A stretch of 64,000 bases of DNA from Nymphaea colorata (lineage: Eukaryota; Streptophyta; Magnoliopsida; Nymphaeales; Nymphaeaceae). The stretch is from positions 1,095,528 to 1,159,527 of the forward strand of contig NC_045140.1 in assembly GCF_008831285.2 (NCBI RefSeq). Direction: 5' to 3'. A program made the position numbers and the translations under genes. The notes beneath the pieces are model-generated. The model ran no database searches, was not told where the DNA came from, and was given only the letters and a program-made list of their open reading frames with translations. Each line of letters begins with the position of its first letter. Within the stretch, counting starts at the first letter, position 1. Shown here piece by piece: positions 1-13,355 of the stretch.

Positions 1-3000
1 AAAAAATAAAAATTATGGTAAATTTTTAAAAAAAATTAAAAAAATAAATGAAAAAGACAACACCAGAGTAAGTAAATAAACGAACAACAAATCAAAATTT
101 GAAACAAAACAGGTAGTCTAAAAAACCTAAAATGAAAAGAAAAAGAAAAGACCTGAAAAATATGTGTGCTTTTTTTTTTTGCTTTTTTCATTTGGGTTTT
201 TTTTTCATAAAAAAAATAAATGGATGGCTTATTTATTGTGTTTTAAATGTGTTTTATTGTCTCTGGGTTTTTTTTCCTTGCATGGGGCCTAAAACCTTAC
301 AGGTGGTTATTTATTCATTTTATCTTTTTTTTATTAAAATATTAGAGAAGTACTTGGGATGGATAAAGGGATGCCCTCGTGTCAAAGAGCATTGTGTTTC
401 AGAAATGAATTATTTAAAAAATTATATTATTATTCAACAAAATATTATATAATTATAAATTTTCTCTTTGCATCTAAATATTATACATAACTTGCTCCAA
501 ATCCAAGCATTAAACTTTTTGCCCCTTTTAACTGCTAGGCTTTTACAACGTTTGATGTTATTTATATTTGTGGTCATTTGATAATAGAAACAATTTGAAG
601 TTAAATCATGTCGTATATACACAAACAAAGTAGATCCTGTCCGAATTGTTCACCTCCTTGTTTTGAAGGCCATTTGAAATATTTGAGGCCTTCTAGATCA
701 AAAACCTTGACCCCAAGCCCAACACTTTATATGGTCTTTAAGTGGATCAAGATGTAGATTAAGCGGGTGTATTCAACACTTTATGAATGTTTCATGAATC
801 TGTTTTAAAGATTAGGGTAGATTCATGTATACTTAGTTGTACTGTTTCATGAATCTACTTTAATTTTTCATTTGAAACACTTACATTGTGTTCCAACTGC
901 CAAACATTTGATCACTTGGTTCAACCAAATCTAAGCTGCTCAATTGGAATCCATTGGATCTCTGGATGTCTATCTAATTGGATCTATCATGAAGAAATGG
1001 CAGGATACTCGACACTACTTAGGATGTTGAAGGCCTTATACCGGCTCTTACGAGGACTTGGGTCGAACACATATGCTTAATTAAGTCTATTCTAACCAAT
1101 ATATGCTTTGTGGCGTGCATGCTGCTATATATCATGGATACTTCAAAATATCAGGGATTAGTTCATTCGAGCACCTTAGAAGACAACCCAGCATGTCCAT
1201 TATATATGACACTAAGGCATAATATATTTCATTTGAATGTGGTAAAATGCAATTCTAATTCGCACAGGTTCATAATTTGACTTTTCCATGTTAATTTCCA
1301 ATTTATCTTTCCATGCATATTAATTTTCCCTTATTTTCTTTAATTTTCGATTTTTCTTGTCAATTACGCAAATATTCCAACTATCATTGAAATATTTTGA
1401 ATATTCTTGAATAAAATAAGGCCCAATGATCTAGGCCCTTTTGTTAATACTGCCTTTCCCCTAGTAGAGTACATTGTCAATATACATGGATATCTAGTAG
1501 GGTATATAGATCATGATTAAGCCGAAGGTGTACATCCAATATCATGAAATGGATCGTCGGCGTCAAGATGTCTATGATAATTGTTGGTAGATATGTCTTG
1601 TAAAAAAATATATATATTACTGGCGCTTTCTGAACATCGGTAACTATCTTTTGTTTACCTATGTACTTAATGCGTTGGTGACGGCCTCTATGTCAACGTA
1701 TGGCTGCGGGATGTCGATGATGGGTTTTTGCCGACACTGAACGATCGCCACAAATGTCGGATAACCGATTATCGACGTGTTCTCACGTTTCACCGACATT
1801 TTTTGGCTGTCGGTAATTTGTCACAATGATCCGGTTCATTCGTGCCAGCGGCGAATCTATCGTTTGCCCTTAATTGGTTTTAATTTATCAACATTCTTGG
1901 GACCCGAAAAACCAATTTAAGTACTCGAATACGAAAATGAGCAGCATGTATTGAACCACGTACATGCGTAATTTATAAAAGAAACTAAGCTTTTAAAAAG
2001 TGGTTCCATCTCCTCTAATACTGAACAAGGAAACTCAAGTACACCGCTTTTCCCCACACAGAATTATTGAACAAGCATATAGTTTATTCGATCATACCAA
2101 TCTCACCTTTTATTCTATCACGCTGCATGCTATGTATATTATTTTCTGTAATAGCCAGTTAGTTACATATATAAGATGATATCAGCTGGGATGGTTAGAT
2201 GTGGAAGAAGGGCAGAGCTCTTGGCCGGACTGAACTATGAAAGCTGATTTTGATGCATGAAGATTCTGAAACCTTCTACCTTTCTTGTTCCCACCGTCGA
2301 AGAAGGCTGTTCCCATCTTCAATAGTTTTTTTATCCTCTACCAAGTCTGTGTCTGACTCTTGGACTACAAACTAGCTGCACTTTATTAGTGGGACTTGAT
2401 CAAACCCAAGACCTCCCACGCCTTGCTAGAAATGTGAAAAGAGTCGTATCCAAAATTCAGTTGTCGTTGTCATCAAAATGCGCAAATGCTTGCTTCTTAA
2501 GGAAGTGAAGTATAAAATTGTATTATGGCCACATGCGGATGCAGTTTAACTTGAAATGCATGTGCCATAATCAGACACATGCAAGTATAAACTAAACTAA
2601 TGGAAAAACATTGACAATTACAACGCATGTGTCTGATTATGGCCACATGCACTTTAACTTCAATTCATAAACTAACGCAACACCCCATAAACTTTTATAC
2701 GTTTTTTTTGTTTTAACAGCAAGGCGCAAGCCCCCCTGACTCCGCCCCACCGCTATGCATAATTGGTGTAGACCACTGCCCATGAGACCTTCTGCTGTTA
2801 TGGAGTTGGACCTTCTGCTGTTATGGAGTTGGAGACCTGGGTCCAGCAACATGCAGTGCCCACTCTATACCCAGGTTGGTGACTTGCAGGCATTTAACCC
2901 ACTAAGCCAAAAGCTGGTGAGTGTCTATCGATCAAAATTTTCTAGCTCTGCCACTGTTATTAACAAAGTACCATGTACATAAGTTACCTTATGCTATGAA

Positions 3001-4067
3001 GGAAAACATGATTCTTATAGAAAACACTATTAACAAAGCGCCCAGAGCACTGAGACTTACAAAGGTATATGTGCCAAAAGAATAAGGCATCTCCAAAGGG
3101 CACCCAACTGGCCAGTGTGCTCGGAGAAGAGATTGATTTGCGTGCATACAAGTATGCACCAAAGGGGGTGGGGTCATTTTTTGAATCTTTTTTTAAAGTC
3201 ATGGTCATTTTAAACTTTCTCACAACCCTTTTTTACCTTTTTCAAAAGTTTTTTTTTTTTTTTAAATAATGAGGGTATTTTGGTCATTTCATGATCCAGT
3301 GCAAAAAAAATTTCGAAGTTCCTCGATGGCAGCACGTACAAAGGATATCTTGGCTAGGTTCGTTTTCCTGATAGGGAATAATGTATATATGAACTGGAAT
3401 TGCTTTATCAATAGAAGCATACATCATGTCTGAACTTCTATGTACTAAATGTTCATGTTTGAGAATATGTCTTGGACCCCTCAAACTATTTTTAAATTTA
3501 CATGTAAATTTTAGAAAATTTCGCTTGTCCTATGTAAACATTTTGAAAACTGATATTTCGGGCCCTGTCAAAATTTTGAAACTTTAATTCAGCCCCTCTC
3601 ATAAAAAATTGTTGGTTCTGCCCCTGATTACGCAATACTTTCGCTACTGCCCAATAAACCCCTTTTATGGATCATTCATTTTGAGAGTACTTTTTCAAAC
3701 CATTAATGGGACATTAATTAGATGAGAAAACCACTAAGGTTTAAGTGTAAAAGATCTGGTTCATTTGTACATGGAGCAAATTTAAGATCTATTTGCCCTT
3801 AATTGGTTTAATTGAAGCTGGTCTTGGAGTGCAATATGTTCGCATTAAAAATGACGTTTCTTTCAATTTTATTGAAGATTATGTTCCTTTCAAAGTTTGA
3901 TACTTGGGTTTCTGCATGTCCAAGGTAAATCAGATCCAAGGGAAACCAAAAGTTACGTATAGGGTCCACCACCTAAAATTGTAAATCGATCTCCTGTTTC
4001 ATCGTTCACTCGATCAAAATAAATCAATGTATATACCTGCCAAAGAAAAAATGTAATAGGTTAGATA
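1..4067. other. AT-rich intergenic DNA
   Basis: No reading frame here resembles a protein I recognise. The sequence is AT-rich with poly-A and poly-T runs. It holds a near-perfect inverted repeat at 2558-2650 and a 23-bp unit repeated twice in tandem near 2788-2835. Around 1740-1830 a short stretch with several TGTCGG/CCGACA motifs resembles subterminal repeats of a decayed DNA transposon, but no termini could be found. Confidence 0.6.
2558..2650. repeat. Inverted repeat, 25/26-bp arms
   Basis: Arm 2558-2582 is the reverse complement of arm 2625-2650 except for one extra base. A 42-bp spacer separates them. Direct copies of a TATGGCCACATGC motif also flank the structure (from about 2524 and 2638). 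It could fold into a hairpin and looks like the remains of a small MITE. Confidence 0.6.
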
Positions 4068-4461
4068 TAGGGATGCCAACCGACTAGATTAAAATCAAAT
4101 ATACTCTTAATCATATTCACTTTTTTGGATATTCACATACTTGGATTCAAATACAAATGAAGAAAAGTCATATCCAAGTCCAAATCCCATTTTTTATATT
4201 CATACCAGAACCTAAATCCAAATCTTGCATAGTATCTGACTGATTTTCAAAAGATAAGAGCATTGGATATATGATATTTATTTAAACTAATATGATCTAA
4301 ATCTGAATTTGAATTTGATCAGATATTTATATATATCTGAATTTGAATCTGAATCCAATCAGATGTCATCTTTTAAATCCAAATCTGATCTGATTCCTTA
4401 ATCGGATACTAAATTTCTTTTTATATCTGATTTTTTCAGAACAGTTTGGTAGACATTCCAT
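4068..4461. mobile_element. hAT-like MITE, family A copy 1
   Basis: Non-coding element of about 390 bp beginning TAGGGATGCCAAC and ending in an imperfect inverted copy (AGACATTCCA). The inside is rich in GATATTCA and AATCTGATTT motifs shared with copies at 5222-5609 and 18701-19053. The terminal GGGATGTCAA motif is typical of hAT-type MITEs. No target duplication could be confirmed. Confidence 0.5.
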
Positions 4462-4739
4462 CTAAATTGTATCTCGTCCTAAGTTAATTCATGCTCACCG
4501 CATTCCTGCATATTGTGTCTGGTTTTTTTCAATGACATCCAGCTTTAAATTTTCTAATAAATATTATTTTCATATCAGTCATATAAAATTTTTACTGTTC
4601 ACTAGCACAAAGCGTTGTCGATTATTAAAGAGCACCACAACTGTGTCGGATATGACTCAAATCCCAGTTCTAACAAGGCATGCATGGGAAGTAAGAGGTT
4701 CAGACATGGGTTAGATCAAGTGCAACCTAACCATGTCAG

Positions 4740-4790
4740 AGATATAGGACATTTATTTAAAACTAAATTCGATCTGAATCCGATCAGTTC

Positions 4791-4840
<50 letters not shown>

Positions 4841-4885
4841 ATTCGAATTTGATGGGATGTCATTTCTTAAATCCAAATCTCTGAT
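4740..4885. mobile_element. Partial family A MITE interrupted by an (AT)n tract
   Basis: It shares the ATATTTATTTAAAACTAAAT and AAATCCAAATCT segments with the two fuller copies on either side, but is split by an (AT)n tract at 4794-4836. Both ends are missing or unrecognisable. Confidence 0.4.
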
Positions 4886-5221
4886 GATTTCTTTTCCCAA
4901 TATTAATTTTTTTTTCCTCAGCAGTAGTTGTCAACATTTTACTGATGCTATCGTGCTTAGTGCCACACAAAAATCGTTAATTGCCATCAACATCTAAAAT
5001 GGGTGTACTGTAAAAACATGAGGCACAAAAATTGTGACGACCAGCAAAAATCCTTCTATTTTAACATGCAGGTTCTCTTATAAGCAAAATTGGGAAACTT
5101 GATGGAAGAGAGGATGTGTCTCCTTTATTTGGAAGGAATCGTTGCTTTGGTGTAGTCAGCGGTAGGGTAGTTGTGCGTAACTACCTGTGACGTGTTTGGT
5201 ATTTCTTATACTGCCCCCTCT

Positions 5222-5609
5222 TAGGGATGTCAATAGATCTAATTCAAATTAGATATACCCTTATTTGTGTTTGCTTTTCCAGATATTCATATATTCAGAT
5301 TCGAATATGCACAAAAAAGCACAAAAAAATCATATCTGTATCTGAAATCGGATTTCACAATCTGAATCTCGTATGATCCAATTTTTACATTCATGTCTGA
5401 ATCCGAATTTGAACCTAATTTGGCTAATTTCCAAAATGTAAGAGCATTGGAGATAAGATATTTATTTAAAACTAAATCTGATCCAAATCTAAATCTGATA
5501 AGATATTTCTTAATCCCAATTTGATCTGATTTCTTATTTGGATATTAGACTTTTTTTTTACATGTCCAATTTTTTTGAAACGGTTTAAATCGGATATATA
5601 GACATCCTT
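5222..5609. mobile_element. hAT-like MITE, family A copy 2
   Basis: This is the clearest copy of the family. It begins TAGGGATGTCAATAGATC and ends ATATATAGACATCCTTA, so the ends form an imperfect inverted repeat around GGATGTC. The interior matches copies 1 and 3 in order. It has no coding capacity. Confidence 0.55.
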
Positions 5610-5612
5610 AAA

Positions 5613-6340
5613 CTGATATCCTTTCAAGTATTTATAATGATATGCAGATATTAGTCTCAGTTGTGGGTGTTGTCTAGCTACCATGCATGGAACGGTTGTT
5701 CTTTTTTTCTTTGTCTTACCCCGTATTCAACTTAACTTAATCACATTATTATTTGTTGATTCTCATATAAATTTTGTATCATTTAGGCATGCCTTTCCAT
5801 GAATTTTAGGTGCTTAGTTTCTAACTTATTCTCACCTTTTCTGATCATGTCTTCATCATAGAAAACTTAATTTGTGGTAAATCATGAACCACATTAGAGA
5901 TAACAATCATAAGATAGGACATCTCACAATTTGATTCTCTAAGCATGAATTTGTGGTCCGAATAAAGTTAAGTAAAACCAAAGACTAGTATAATATGTAG
6001 GCCAAACCAATCACCAATCGATATTAAACGATTGAAAACAAGTACTAACTCGTCTTAAAGCGTCACATATTGTATTATTATTGGTTGGTAAACCAAACAT
6101 GGAATTAATTGGCAGTTGGGGAAAATATATATATCATAAAAATGCCTAAACTAAAAAGGAATAGGTCACACATTAATTATTTATTTTTGAACATTAAAGG
6201 TGCCTTTACTGATATACAGGGCTACAATTTTTCCTAATCAACCAACTTTGGATTCAATTTCCTAGTACCATGACAAAAATGAATCCTCTGTCCATCATCT
6301 TCTTGTCATTTATCCCCATACTTCTCTAAAAAATAGAATA
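5613..6340. other. Intergenic DNA upstream of the PLD gene's 3' end
   Basis: AT-rich DNA with no recognised protein, RNA gene or repeat. Confidence 0.5.
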
Positions 6341-6634
6341 GAGATCTTATATATATATATGATCTCATTATATATATATACATGCATATGTACAGTAGTT
6401 TAATTAGGTAGAAATTCGGGCATAATACAATGTTGAGAAACAATGAACTCCTTGTGTTCTACTTACAACTTTGGCTGGATTCCCACGCCATACACTAAGA
6501 ATTCAATCATCAAAGAATGACACACAGTTTCTTGAGGTTTTATATAATTATATACAATAATTATGAACCTTCAAAAGATTCCATTTGTTAACTCTCAAAC
6601 TAATTGGAGCGAGATATGAACAAGAGTTGGCTAT

Positions 6635-9266
6635 TTATGTCGTAAGAATTGGTGGCAGGAATGTTCTTCTTCCCCTGACATGAGCAGTAGTGTCAGGGAA
6701 GGTCCTTCCGTCGTCCTCCACACGACCATCTTCTGAAACTGTAATGGGATAGCTCACTAGATGTACTCCTCCCATGTCTTCCATGGCCTCCCCGCTGAAT
6801 ATACTCCACATGCGATCTCCAATCTCGCGCATTTTCCTCACGCACTCTAAGCTATGTGGCTCCACAAATTCCTCTTCTGTACGCTTAGTGTGCTCCCACC
6901 ATAAGGACATCCTGAATTCATGCACGCCACCGTAGTTCTTACCATGCCCGATGTGTTTGGGCTGGTGGCAGCCAATTACAATCTCAGTGTCCCTTTGGAA
7001 ATCCATGGATCTTTGGTTCACGTTTGCTGAGCCGATCAGCACGTACTCATCATCCACTAAATTTACAATGGAAGAGATCAAAAAGCACAAATCAGCATCT
7101 TCAGTTTGTCATTGGATGTCTAATGTTTCTTTGACAGGCAATATTACTTAGATTATGCCAAAGCCGGAAGCTTTCTGATCTATGGTGCCCCATTGTGACT
7201 GCAGGCGCACACTTATACATCAAATGTGTGAAAATAAATGAACTGTATGCATTGCGTGTTTGTGATATCTGGTGCTATAAATTATTGTCATATGGAGGTT
7301 AGAGCTAGCATACCTATCATGAGCTTGGAGTGCACGTAGATCATGAACCTTCTGTTCTTCTGAGAATTCCAATAGTCGGAAAAGGGGCTTGGCGAAGAAG
7401 GCGGGATATAGTTCTCCCCTTCACCCTCCAGTTCTCGGTTGGCAAGGCAAAAGAAATTCAGATAGTCCTTTGGATGTAAACCTTCAGAACCAGCATCCAT
7501 TATCGCCTGTCCAATAATCTTATACATCATCTCCATTGTCAGTCTTGACCAGTGCAGTATCTCTTGAACAACTTCCCCTTCAGGATGGCCTTCCGGCCAC
7601 AATGGTACGACTATATACGCACCGAACCTCTCCTTGTTTCTGATCTTGCTTGCGATCTTGAGGGCAATCTCTACTGGTATAAGATTCTTGCAGCCGCAGT
7701 CAGTGTCGCTCTCCCAAAGATGGCATCCCCCCATAAAATACTGATTCTCGACATATATGAACCTCTCAGCGTGCCTTATGGCTTGAACGTAGGCCTCGTG
7801 GATGCTGCACTCAGCATGGAGGTTTTCTGGCAAGAAACTCACCGATGCACGGTCAATCGATCGGAAAACCTGCACTTTCCAGTCACCCGTCCTAGAGGAA
7901 GTACCTTCATCCAATGTTGGTAGTTGATTGCTTAAACTTCCTTTGTCTAGTAGCAGTGAAGAATCACATTGTTTGCTCCATCTTTGCTCAAAATTAGCCA
8001 AGATATCCCATGCCGCTGGACCTGTCACACGAGCATGTACGTCGTGCCATGGCTCTCGAGGACCTCCTTTCTGCAATTTAGCGTCGGCAATACACGATTG
8101 GTAGAAGTCATCCACATGTTCAATCGAATCAAGAGTCTTGAACAGGTAATGATGCTGATCGTCGTAGCGCCCATCGCAGAGATCCAATCCCCCAACGAAG
8201 CTCACTATCTCCCGGCGCCCGCCGGAGCTTGCGCCGGCGTCGACGGTGATGGTCTTCTGATGGTGGGCAAACAGTGCCGGCGCCTCAGCATGGTCCCTGG
8301 TGCACAGCCTGCAAACGACCTCGGTGCCTTGGAAGAAACTGTAAGCTTCCTCGTCATGAGTGTGCATAACGCCACTGTTCCTGAGAACGGCCAAAGAAGT
8401 CTCGTCGTTCCAAAGCATGACTCTGACTGCAACACCCTTTTGGGCCTTCCTCTTCAACAACTCACCAATTGAAACGCCAATTGCATCAGGAATGGAGGTT
8501 TTCAGGTCCCTCACGAGGACAGTCTTAGGGTTGAGAGACCACCCAGTTATATAGATCAAAAGCCTGGCCTCATCAATGGCTTTATACACATCTTCCCATA
8601 GATTCCTGCCCACTTTGTAGGTTGAAGGGAAGTCATGGCTGGTGTGGGCATCTTGGTAGAGCCTGAGATTACAGTTTGATCTTTGTGGGAATGTTGTAAG
8701 TGATAAGGCTGGGAACTTGGGCTCTTTTAGAGGGTTTCTATATGGGTATTTGAAGTGGAGGCTGAATCTAAGCTTGAGTTTAGGTATGGTCTTTCCCCTC
8801 TCAGTTTGGAGAGGGAATAAGCCAGAGATTGGTGTGCCCGTGGTGATTTCAGAGACGGGTATGATCAATCTCCCAAGGGTTCTTGACTTGGTTTTCAGAG
8901 AGATACGGATAAAGGCGGCCCTCTGAGCACATAGTATGTGGAAACACACGTTCCATTCGCGTGCTGCATCATGGCTGGTTTCTGCAACCTTGGCGCGGTC
9001 GAGTTTGATTGTCACGCGAGCTGGCTCTAGCTGATCCTCAAATATACACTGACCTTCAAATCAAGATGAGAAGTTGTTAGATCGAGAAGTTTGATTCGAA
9101 ATGGAAATTAGCAACAAGAATGAAAGATGAGATCTTCTTTTCCACGATCTTGCTATTGCTCATGGCAGTGACAACATACGCTGCAAATTGAAAACGAAGA
9201 CGGAGATGTGGCGTCGAAGATGAAAGCGTGCAGAGTTCCATGTAGCAGTTCTGTTGGTGTCCCCAT
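6635..9266 (-). CDS. Phospholipase D, alpha/epsilon type
   Basis: Phospholipase D hydrolyses membrane phospholipids such as phosphatidylcholine to phosphatidic acid and a free head group. Three exons are inferred: 9266-9180, 9048-7314 and 7056-6635, with GT-AG introns of 131 and 257 bp. Joined they give exactly 748 codons (747 residues). The start is supported by LLHGTLHAFIFDA, the usual first strand of the plant PLD C2 domain. Both catalytic HxKxxxxD motifs are intact: H292/K294/D299, and H602/K604/D609 just across the last intron. The protein ends in LPPILTT, as plant PLD alpha enzymes do. It is shorter than typical PLD alpha (about 810 residues) because the C2 domain is abbreviated near residues 17-40 and lacks the usual acidic calcium-binding stretch there. 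Arabidopsis PLD epsilon (alpha 4) is also short with a weak C2 domain, so this could be its orthologue. The family call is firm; the subclass is not. Confidence 0.93.
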
Positions 9267-9339
9267 TTCTGGCTCTCTCTCTCTCTTTCTCTTTCTCTGT
9301 TGGCTGATACAGAAGATTTAAGAGGTAGGTGAAGGGGAG

Positions 9340-9347
9340 TTATTTAA
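9340..9347 (-). promoter_or_regulatory. Possible TATA box of the PLD gene
   Basis: On the minus strand the sequence reads TTAAATAA about 75 bases upstream of the PLD start codon. A GA-rich tract (9271-9300 region) lies between, as is common in plant 5' leaders. Position and composition only; no transcript evidence. Confidence 0.3.
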
Positions 9348-9349
9348 GT

Positions 9350-11740
9350 TAATGTGGAAGAGAAGAATGGCCAATAGGAAACTTGGAGTTGTCTTTCTAA
9401 GTTGTCTTTGGGGCAACTGCAAAGTGAGCCTTAAGTCTTCTTTTGCTTGTCTTGGAGACAATGTACAATCGTGTAACGGCTCCCAGTTGACCAATTAATT
9501 AAGTACATAAAATACCTGCCTGGTGATGTGGTTACAATGGAAATGGATGGTTTTCTTTTCGATTTTTTCAGACATATTGAGATGGTCGATAGAAAGATTC
9601 TTCTGCAATTTTTAATCCATAGTGTGTGAACGTGAACGTAGTTGAGGACCAACATTATGAAAAAAAATAGAAACAAGAAACAGAAAGCATCCTACAATTT
9701 GTTTATGAATATTCCATGACAGAGATGTATATGAAACATGGGAATTATATAATGAAACCATTCATAGTGCGCGAAACGTGATTAAGTACATAACTTATAA
9801 TTTTGCGCAATCATATTTCGTAAGCGATACATAATCTCCACCATGACACCATCCACCATGAACTGTGCAATATTAATTGTGTCTCTGTCGGGAACGAGTG
9901 GAAGAGTACATGGAGTAAGGAGGTAAGATTCCTTCAAGTCTGCAGATTAGTAGTCTGGGCTTGTTGGGTGCAATAGGGTTTCATTTTTCCTGAGAAATCT
10001 TAACAGTTTTCTTGTGAGCTTTTCTCGAATCGTTCTTTGTGTCTTTGGACGATGTTAAGACAAAATATATCTTTCATCCAACAGCGCCCGTGGTGCTTCC
10101 TTTGCAATCGCGTGGCCGGGTGGAGAATGTGGGGCTCCAGTTGCGTCTCTCGCTGGTCTCGGCTCCTCCTCCGACACCACATACTCAACCTCTTCGTTCG
10201 CCGTCTTTTTGTTTCTCGTTCTCCACCTGACTTGCCTTCTTCACTATTCCTTCTCGCCTCTTCATGGTGAACCTTCTCCACTTACCCTTGGCCACATACT
10301 TCTACGACTTCTACCACTATTCGGGACTTGGATTACCCTTTGCTGAGCTATAAAATATATCAATTGATCATGAGCTAGCGACCGAAATTGTTAAAGCTTT
10401 CAACCACTAATTTCAATAGATGTAGAAGTCAACACTTTGTTGGATTTGTGTTAATATTATTTTGTTTTCTTTCTCTCTCTCTCTCCCTCTTTCTCTCTCC
10501 CCTTTTTGTCAAATGATTGATAGTATAACTGGTCAAGCCAGGACACTTGTTCAATTTACAGTTGCACTGACTCTGTTATTTATCCAAGAAGTCAACTGGT
10601 TTACGATTGTTCCCCTGATTCCTTATGAACCTGATATGCACAATTACGTTAGATACATAAAAAGCAGTATCATCTACGCTCGCTGGCCGCATGTGAATAC
10701 TCGCAACTCAATCTCCATGTAAACTTTAAAAAGGCAAGGAGGAGAAACGTGCTTAAGTTTTGAACAATTCTACATAATTTGACAGCCAACTAATCTCTAA
10801 GATAATGAAAGGCCTCCAGAAGATCGAGTTGCGTATCGTGTATGTAAATTAAGGGGGTGATGAACTGTTATCAGAATCGACCGATTCAAATTGTATTGGT
10901 GGCAAGATTCGATTCCCTGCCGAATCGGGGGTGCCCATGCTCTTCTTAAAATATATGTTAAACTTTTTTATATATATATATACATATATGTTTTTATTTA
11001 TTTTTTGGAAAATATTTTTTTGACAATAGACAACCGATTAACCCAATCAGCAGCCTCACCGATTCAGCTTCAGAACTGATTTTATTAAAACTGGGGCAAT
11101 GAAATATAGCTAGGAGAAGTTTGTAAGATAATTTTGCCGTCTATGTAGGGATACAAATTGAAAGAAAGAATCTGAAACGTCCTGGATGGTGGCTTTCTGC
11201 ATGTTACTGTACAAAGTCAGTACCACAGTTTCATTAGGTAAACCAACTTTTCCTTCTTTCCTCATGACCCAAGGCTGCTTTATTAATGTTCATGAGAATC
11301 AATTTGACTACCAACTACACTATGCTCACGAGGACAAGGGAGAATGACTTTTGAACGAACAAAGTCTTTTGTATTAAGTGTATTCATGAGTTTCCATAAT
11401 CTATTAGAAAAAAAGAAAGTTGAAGCCAATAACGAAAGGCGGAAGCAATTACGTTGGTCGGACGTAGCTGCCGGAAATTTTTATTTAAACCGGATTTCGC
11501 TTCTAATCAGGACACGCCGTTCAGAAACGGGAAGCTTCACGCTCATTTGCGAAGAGCAAGAAACTCGATGAGAATGAATTAATTTCTTAATTTCGGTTAG
11601 CGTCCATGCGAAGCTCTTCCTAATCGATTTTTTTTTCATATTCCATTTATAGTTGTTAAACTTCTCCATTGTTTTATTCATGCTTTTCCTCAAAACAATC
11701 CATGTCTTCCTTATAATAATACATGTTCTACTTTATTATT
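9350..11740. other. Intergenic DNA
   Basis: No recognised gene. There is a more GC-rich patch at about 10080-10260 with open frames on both strands, but none matches a known family. Short CT runs lie near 10465-10500. Confidence 0.5.
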
Positions 11741-11748
11741 GTAAATAC

Positions 11749-12160
11749 ATGCTTAATTCTTTGCTGATCAAAAGAAATATATGCTTAATTCCCCATTACC
11801 TTTTGTCTTGTGTACGTGTATATAACACACACACACACACACATAATGTTTAATTACTTTTAATATTTTATTTTATTACTTTCCGATGGAAGCATATTTC
11901 GCAGCTATATCTGAATTTTTGCGGGTTTCGGATTTCTGCAGTAAAAACAAAATATGTAAGCACTCGGTAAGAGAAACAGTATGACATCCATTTCTTAATT
12001 TCTGGATACAAGCATATCTAATCCAACTAATTTCCAGATTTGAATCAATATTGGATTACATTGGAACCACTGATTTTCGATTTCATTGTGGGTAGATTGG
12101 ACCCTGGATTATATAGCTATATATTACTTGATCCATTCACTTCCAACCCCATCTCCACCC
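11749..12160. repeat. Segmental duplication block A1
   Basis: About 410 bp matching 17672-18150 in the same order and orientation, with many substitutions and indels. Shared landmarks include TAATGTTTAATTACTTTTA, CTATATCTGAATTTTTGCGG and CGGTAAGAGAAAC. It lies downstream (3' side) of the small heat-shock gene. Confidence 0.75.
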
Positions 12161-12479
12161 ATGAATTAATATTCTGTATCCCAACTTTTAATCAACCATT
12201 CTCTCCCTCTGTGAAAAAAAATAGTGGTTTTTCAATCTGAATCGAATCCAAATTTTTATGTCCATGAATGCCTTCTTTTCTTTTACTTGTTTCCCTCTGC
12301 TCGCCACTATTCCAGCGATTCAGCATCTCATCTTTTCTTTTTCCTGTAAATTATTTGAACATCGTTATTATTTCCTTGGATTCCATTCTTGGTGGCTTTT
12401 TGAAACTTACGTTGGTTTTCGAGGTCTGTTTTTAAATAATTTTCATCAAAGGTTAGATATGTATCATGAAAACCGGGAA

Positions 12480-12740
12480 GGTATAGCTCATATGTCCATT
12501 TACAGATAGAAAACAGAGAATGGAAATGTGTCTAAATACACCCAATTGGAGGGACTTTCCGACCACATTTTTAAGTTTTTTTGTAATAATGCAGGCGGAT
12601 AATTAGATTTTCAATCATGGGTCATGATCAAGAGTAGTATCTCATGTAATATATATAGTTAGAACATCCATCTAGAGAAGGAAGAATTCGTACAGGCAAA
12701 TCCATCTCAATTTTATTGCATCAAAACAAGATCACGAACT
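12480..12740. repeat. Segmental duplication block A2, next to the heat-shock gene
   Basis: It matches 19430-19720. Shared landmarks include ATGATCAAGAGTAGTATCTC and GGAAGAATTC followed by a CACGAACTTACA motif. This block ends about 150 bp before the stop codon of the small heat-shock gene, so the duplicated region probably once included the gene's 3' end. Confidence 0.7.
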
Positions 12741-12884
12741 TACAGCAGACGAGCAGAGATCACGCAGACACTATGATACTAGTAGTTATACAAATCATTA
12801 TATTTTATATGACTACAGAATACAAATAAAAGTGAAATTCCAGCGTCACAAGATTGCGATGACCACATAAATATTGGAGAACAA

Positions 12885-13355
12885 TCAACCGGTGACCTCG
12901 ATGGGCTTGATCTCTGGTTTTGGCTCCGGTGCTTTAGGCACAGTTACAGTAAGTACCCCGTCCTCCATGGCCGCCTTCACCTGATCCAGCATCACGTTCT
13001 CCGGCAGCCTGAATCGCCGGAGGAACTTGCCGCTGCTTCTCTCCACTCGGTGCCACTTTTCATTCTTCTCCTCGCTCTCTCTGCTCCGCTCCCCGCTTAT
13101 CTTGAGCACCGTTCCTTCTTCGAGCTCCACCTTCACCTCTTCCTTCTTCACTCCAGGGAGGTCGGCCTTGAAGACGTGGGCTTCGGGAGTCTCCTTCCAG
13201 TCGATCTGAGTGTTGGCGATTGCGGAGGCGTCACTCGCGAAAGCTTCCAAAGAAGGGGAGGAAACAGAGTTGCGGAAGAAACCATCGAAGGGATCCCAGA
13301 TCTCCATGGAGAAGGGATCGTTTCGTCGACCGAAGATGGATGAAATCAGTGCCAT
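12885..13355 (-). CDS. Class I cytosolic small heat-shock protein (HSP20 family)
   Basis: Intronless, 156 residues (about 17-18 kDa class). Small heat-shock proteins are ATP-independent chaperones that form cytosolic oligomers and hold unfolding proteins. The N-terminus [23 protein letters not shown]-type sequence (residues 1-23) is diagnostic of plant class I members. The alpha-crystallin domain spans about residues 48-140, with the [16 protein letters not shown] segment and the consensus GVLTVTVPK. The C-terminus carries an I-x-V anchor (IEV) before the final TG. The frame stays open upstream to 13715, but the class-specific MALI start, the TATA box at 13514-13521 and the usual length all favour 13355. 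Upstream heat-shock-element-like sites predict heat induction. Confidence 0.95.
   Translation of the reverse strand: MALISSIFGRRNDPFSMEIWDPFDGFFRNSVSSPSLEAFASDASAIANTQIDWKETPEAHVFKADLPGVKKEEVKVELEEGTVLKISGERSRESEEKNEKWHRVERSSGKFLRRFRLPENVMLDQVKAAMEDGVLTVTVPKAPEPKPEIKPIEVTG

Noticed and set aside
1740-1840. CACTA-type transposon terminus suggested by TGTCGG repeats
   Set aside because: No CACTA end, 3-bp duplication or transposase was found. The motif density alone is not enough.
10000-10281. Possible small gene in a GC-rich patch
   Set aside because: Several frames are open on both strands and none resembles a family. There are no splice or promoter signals I could support.
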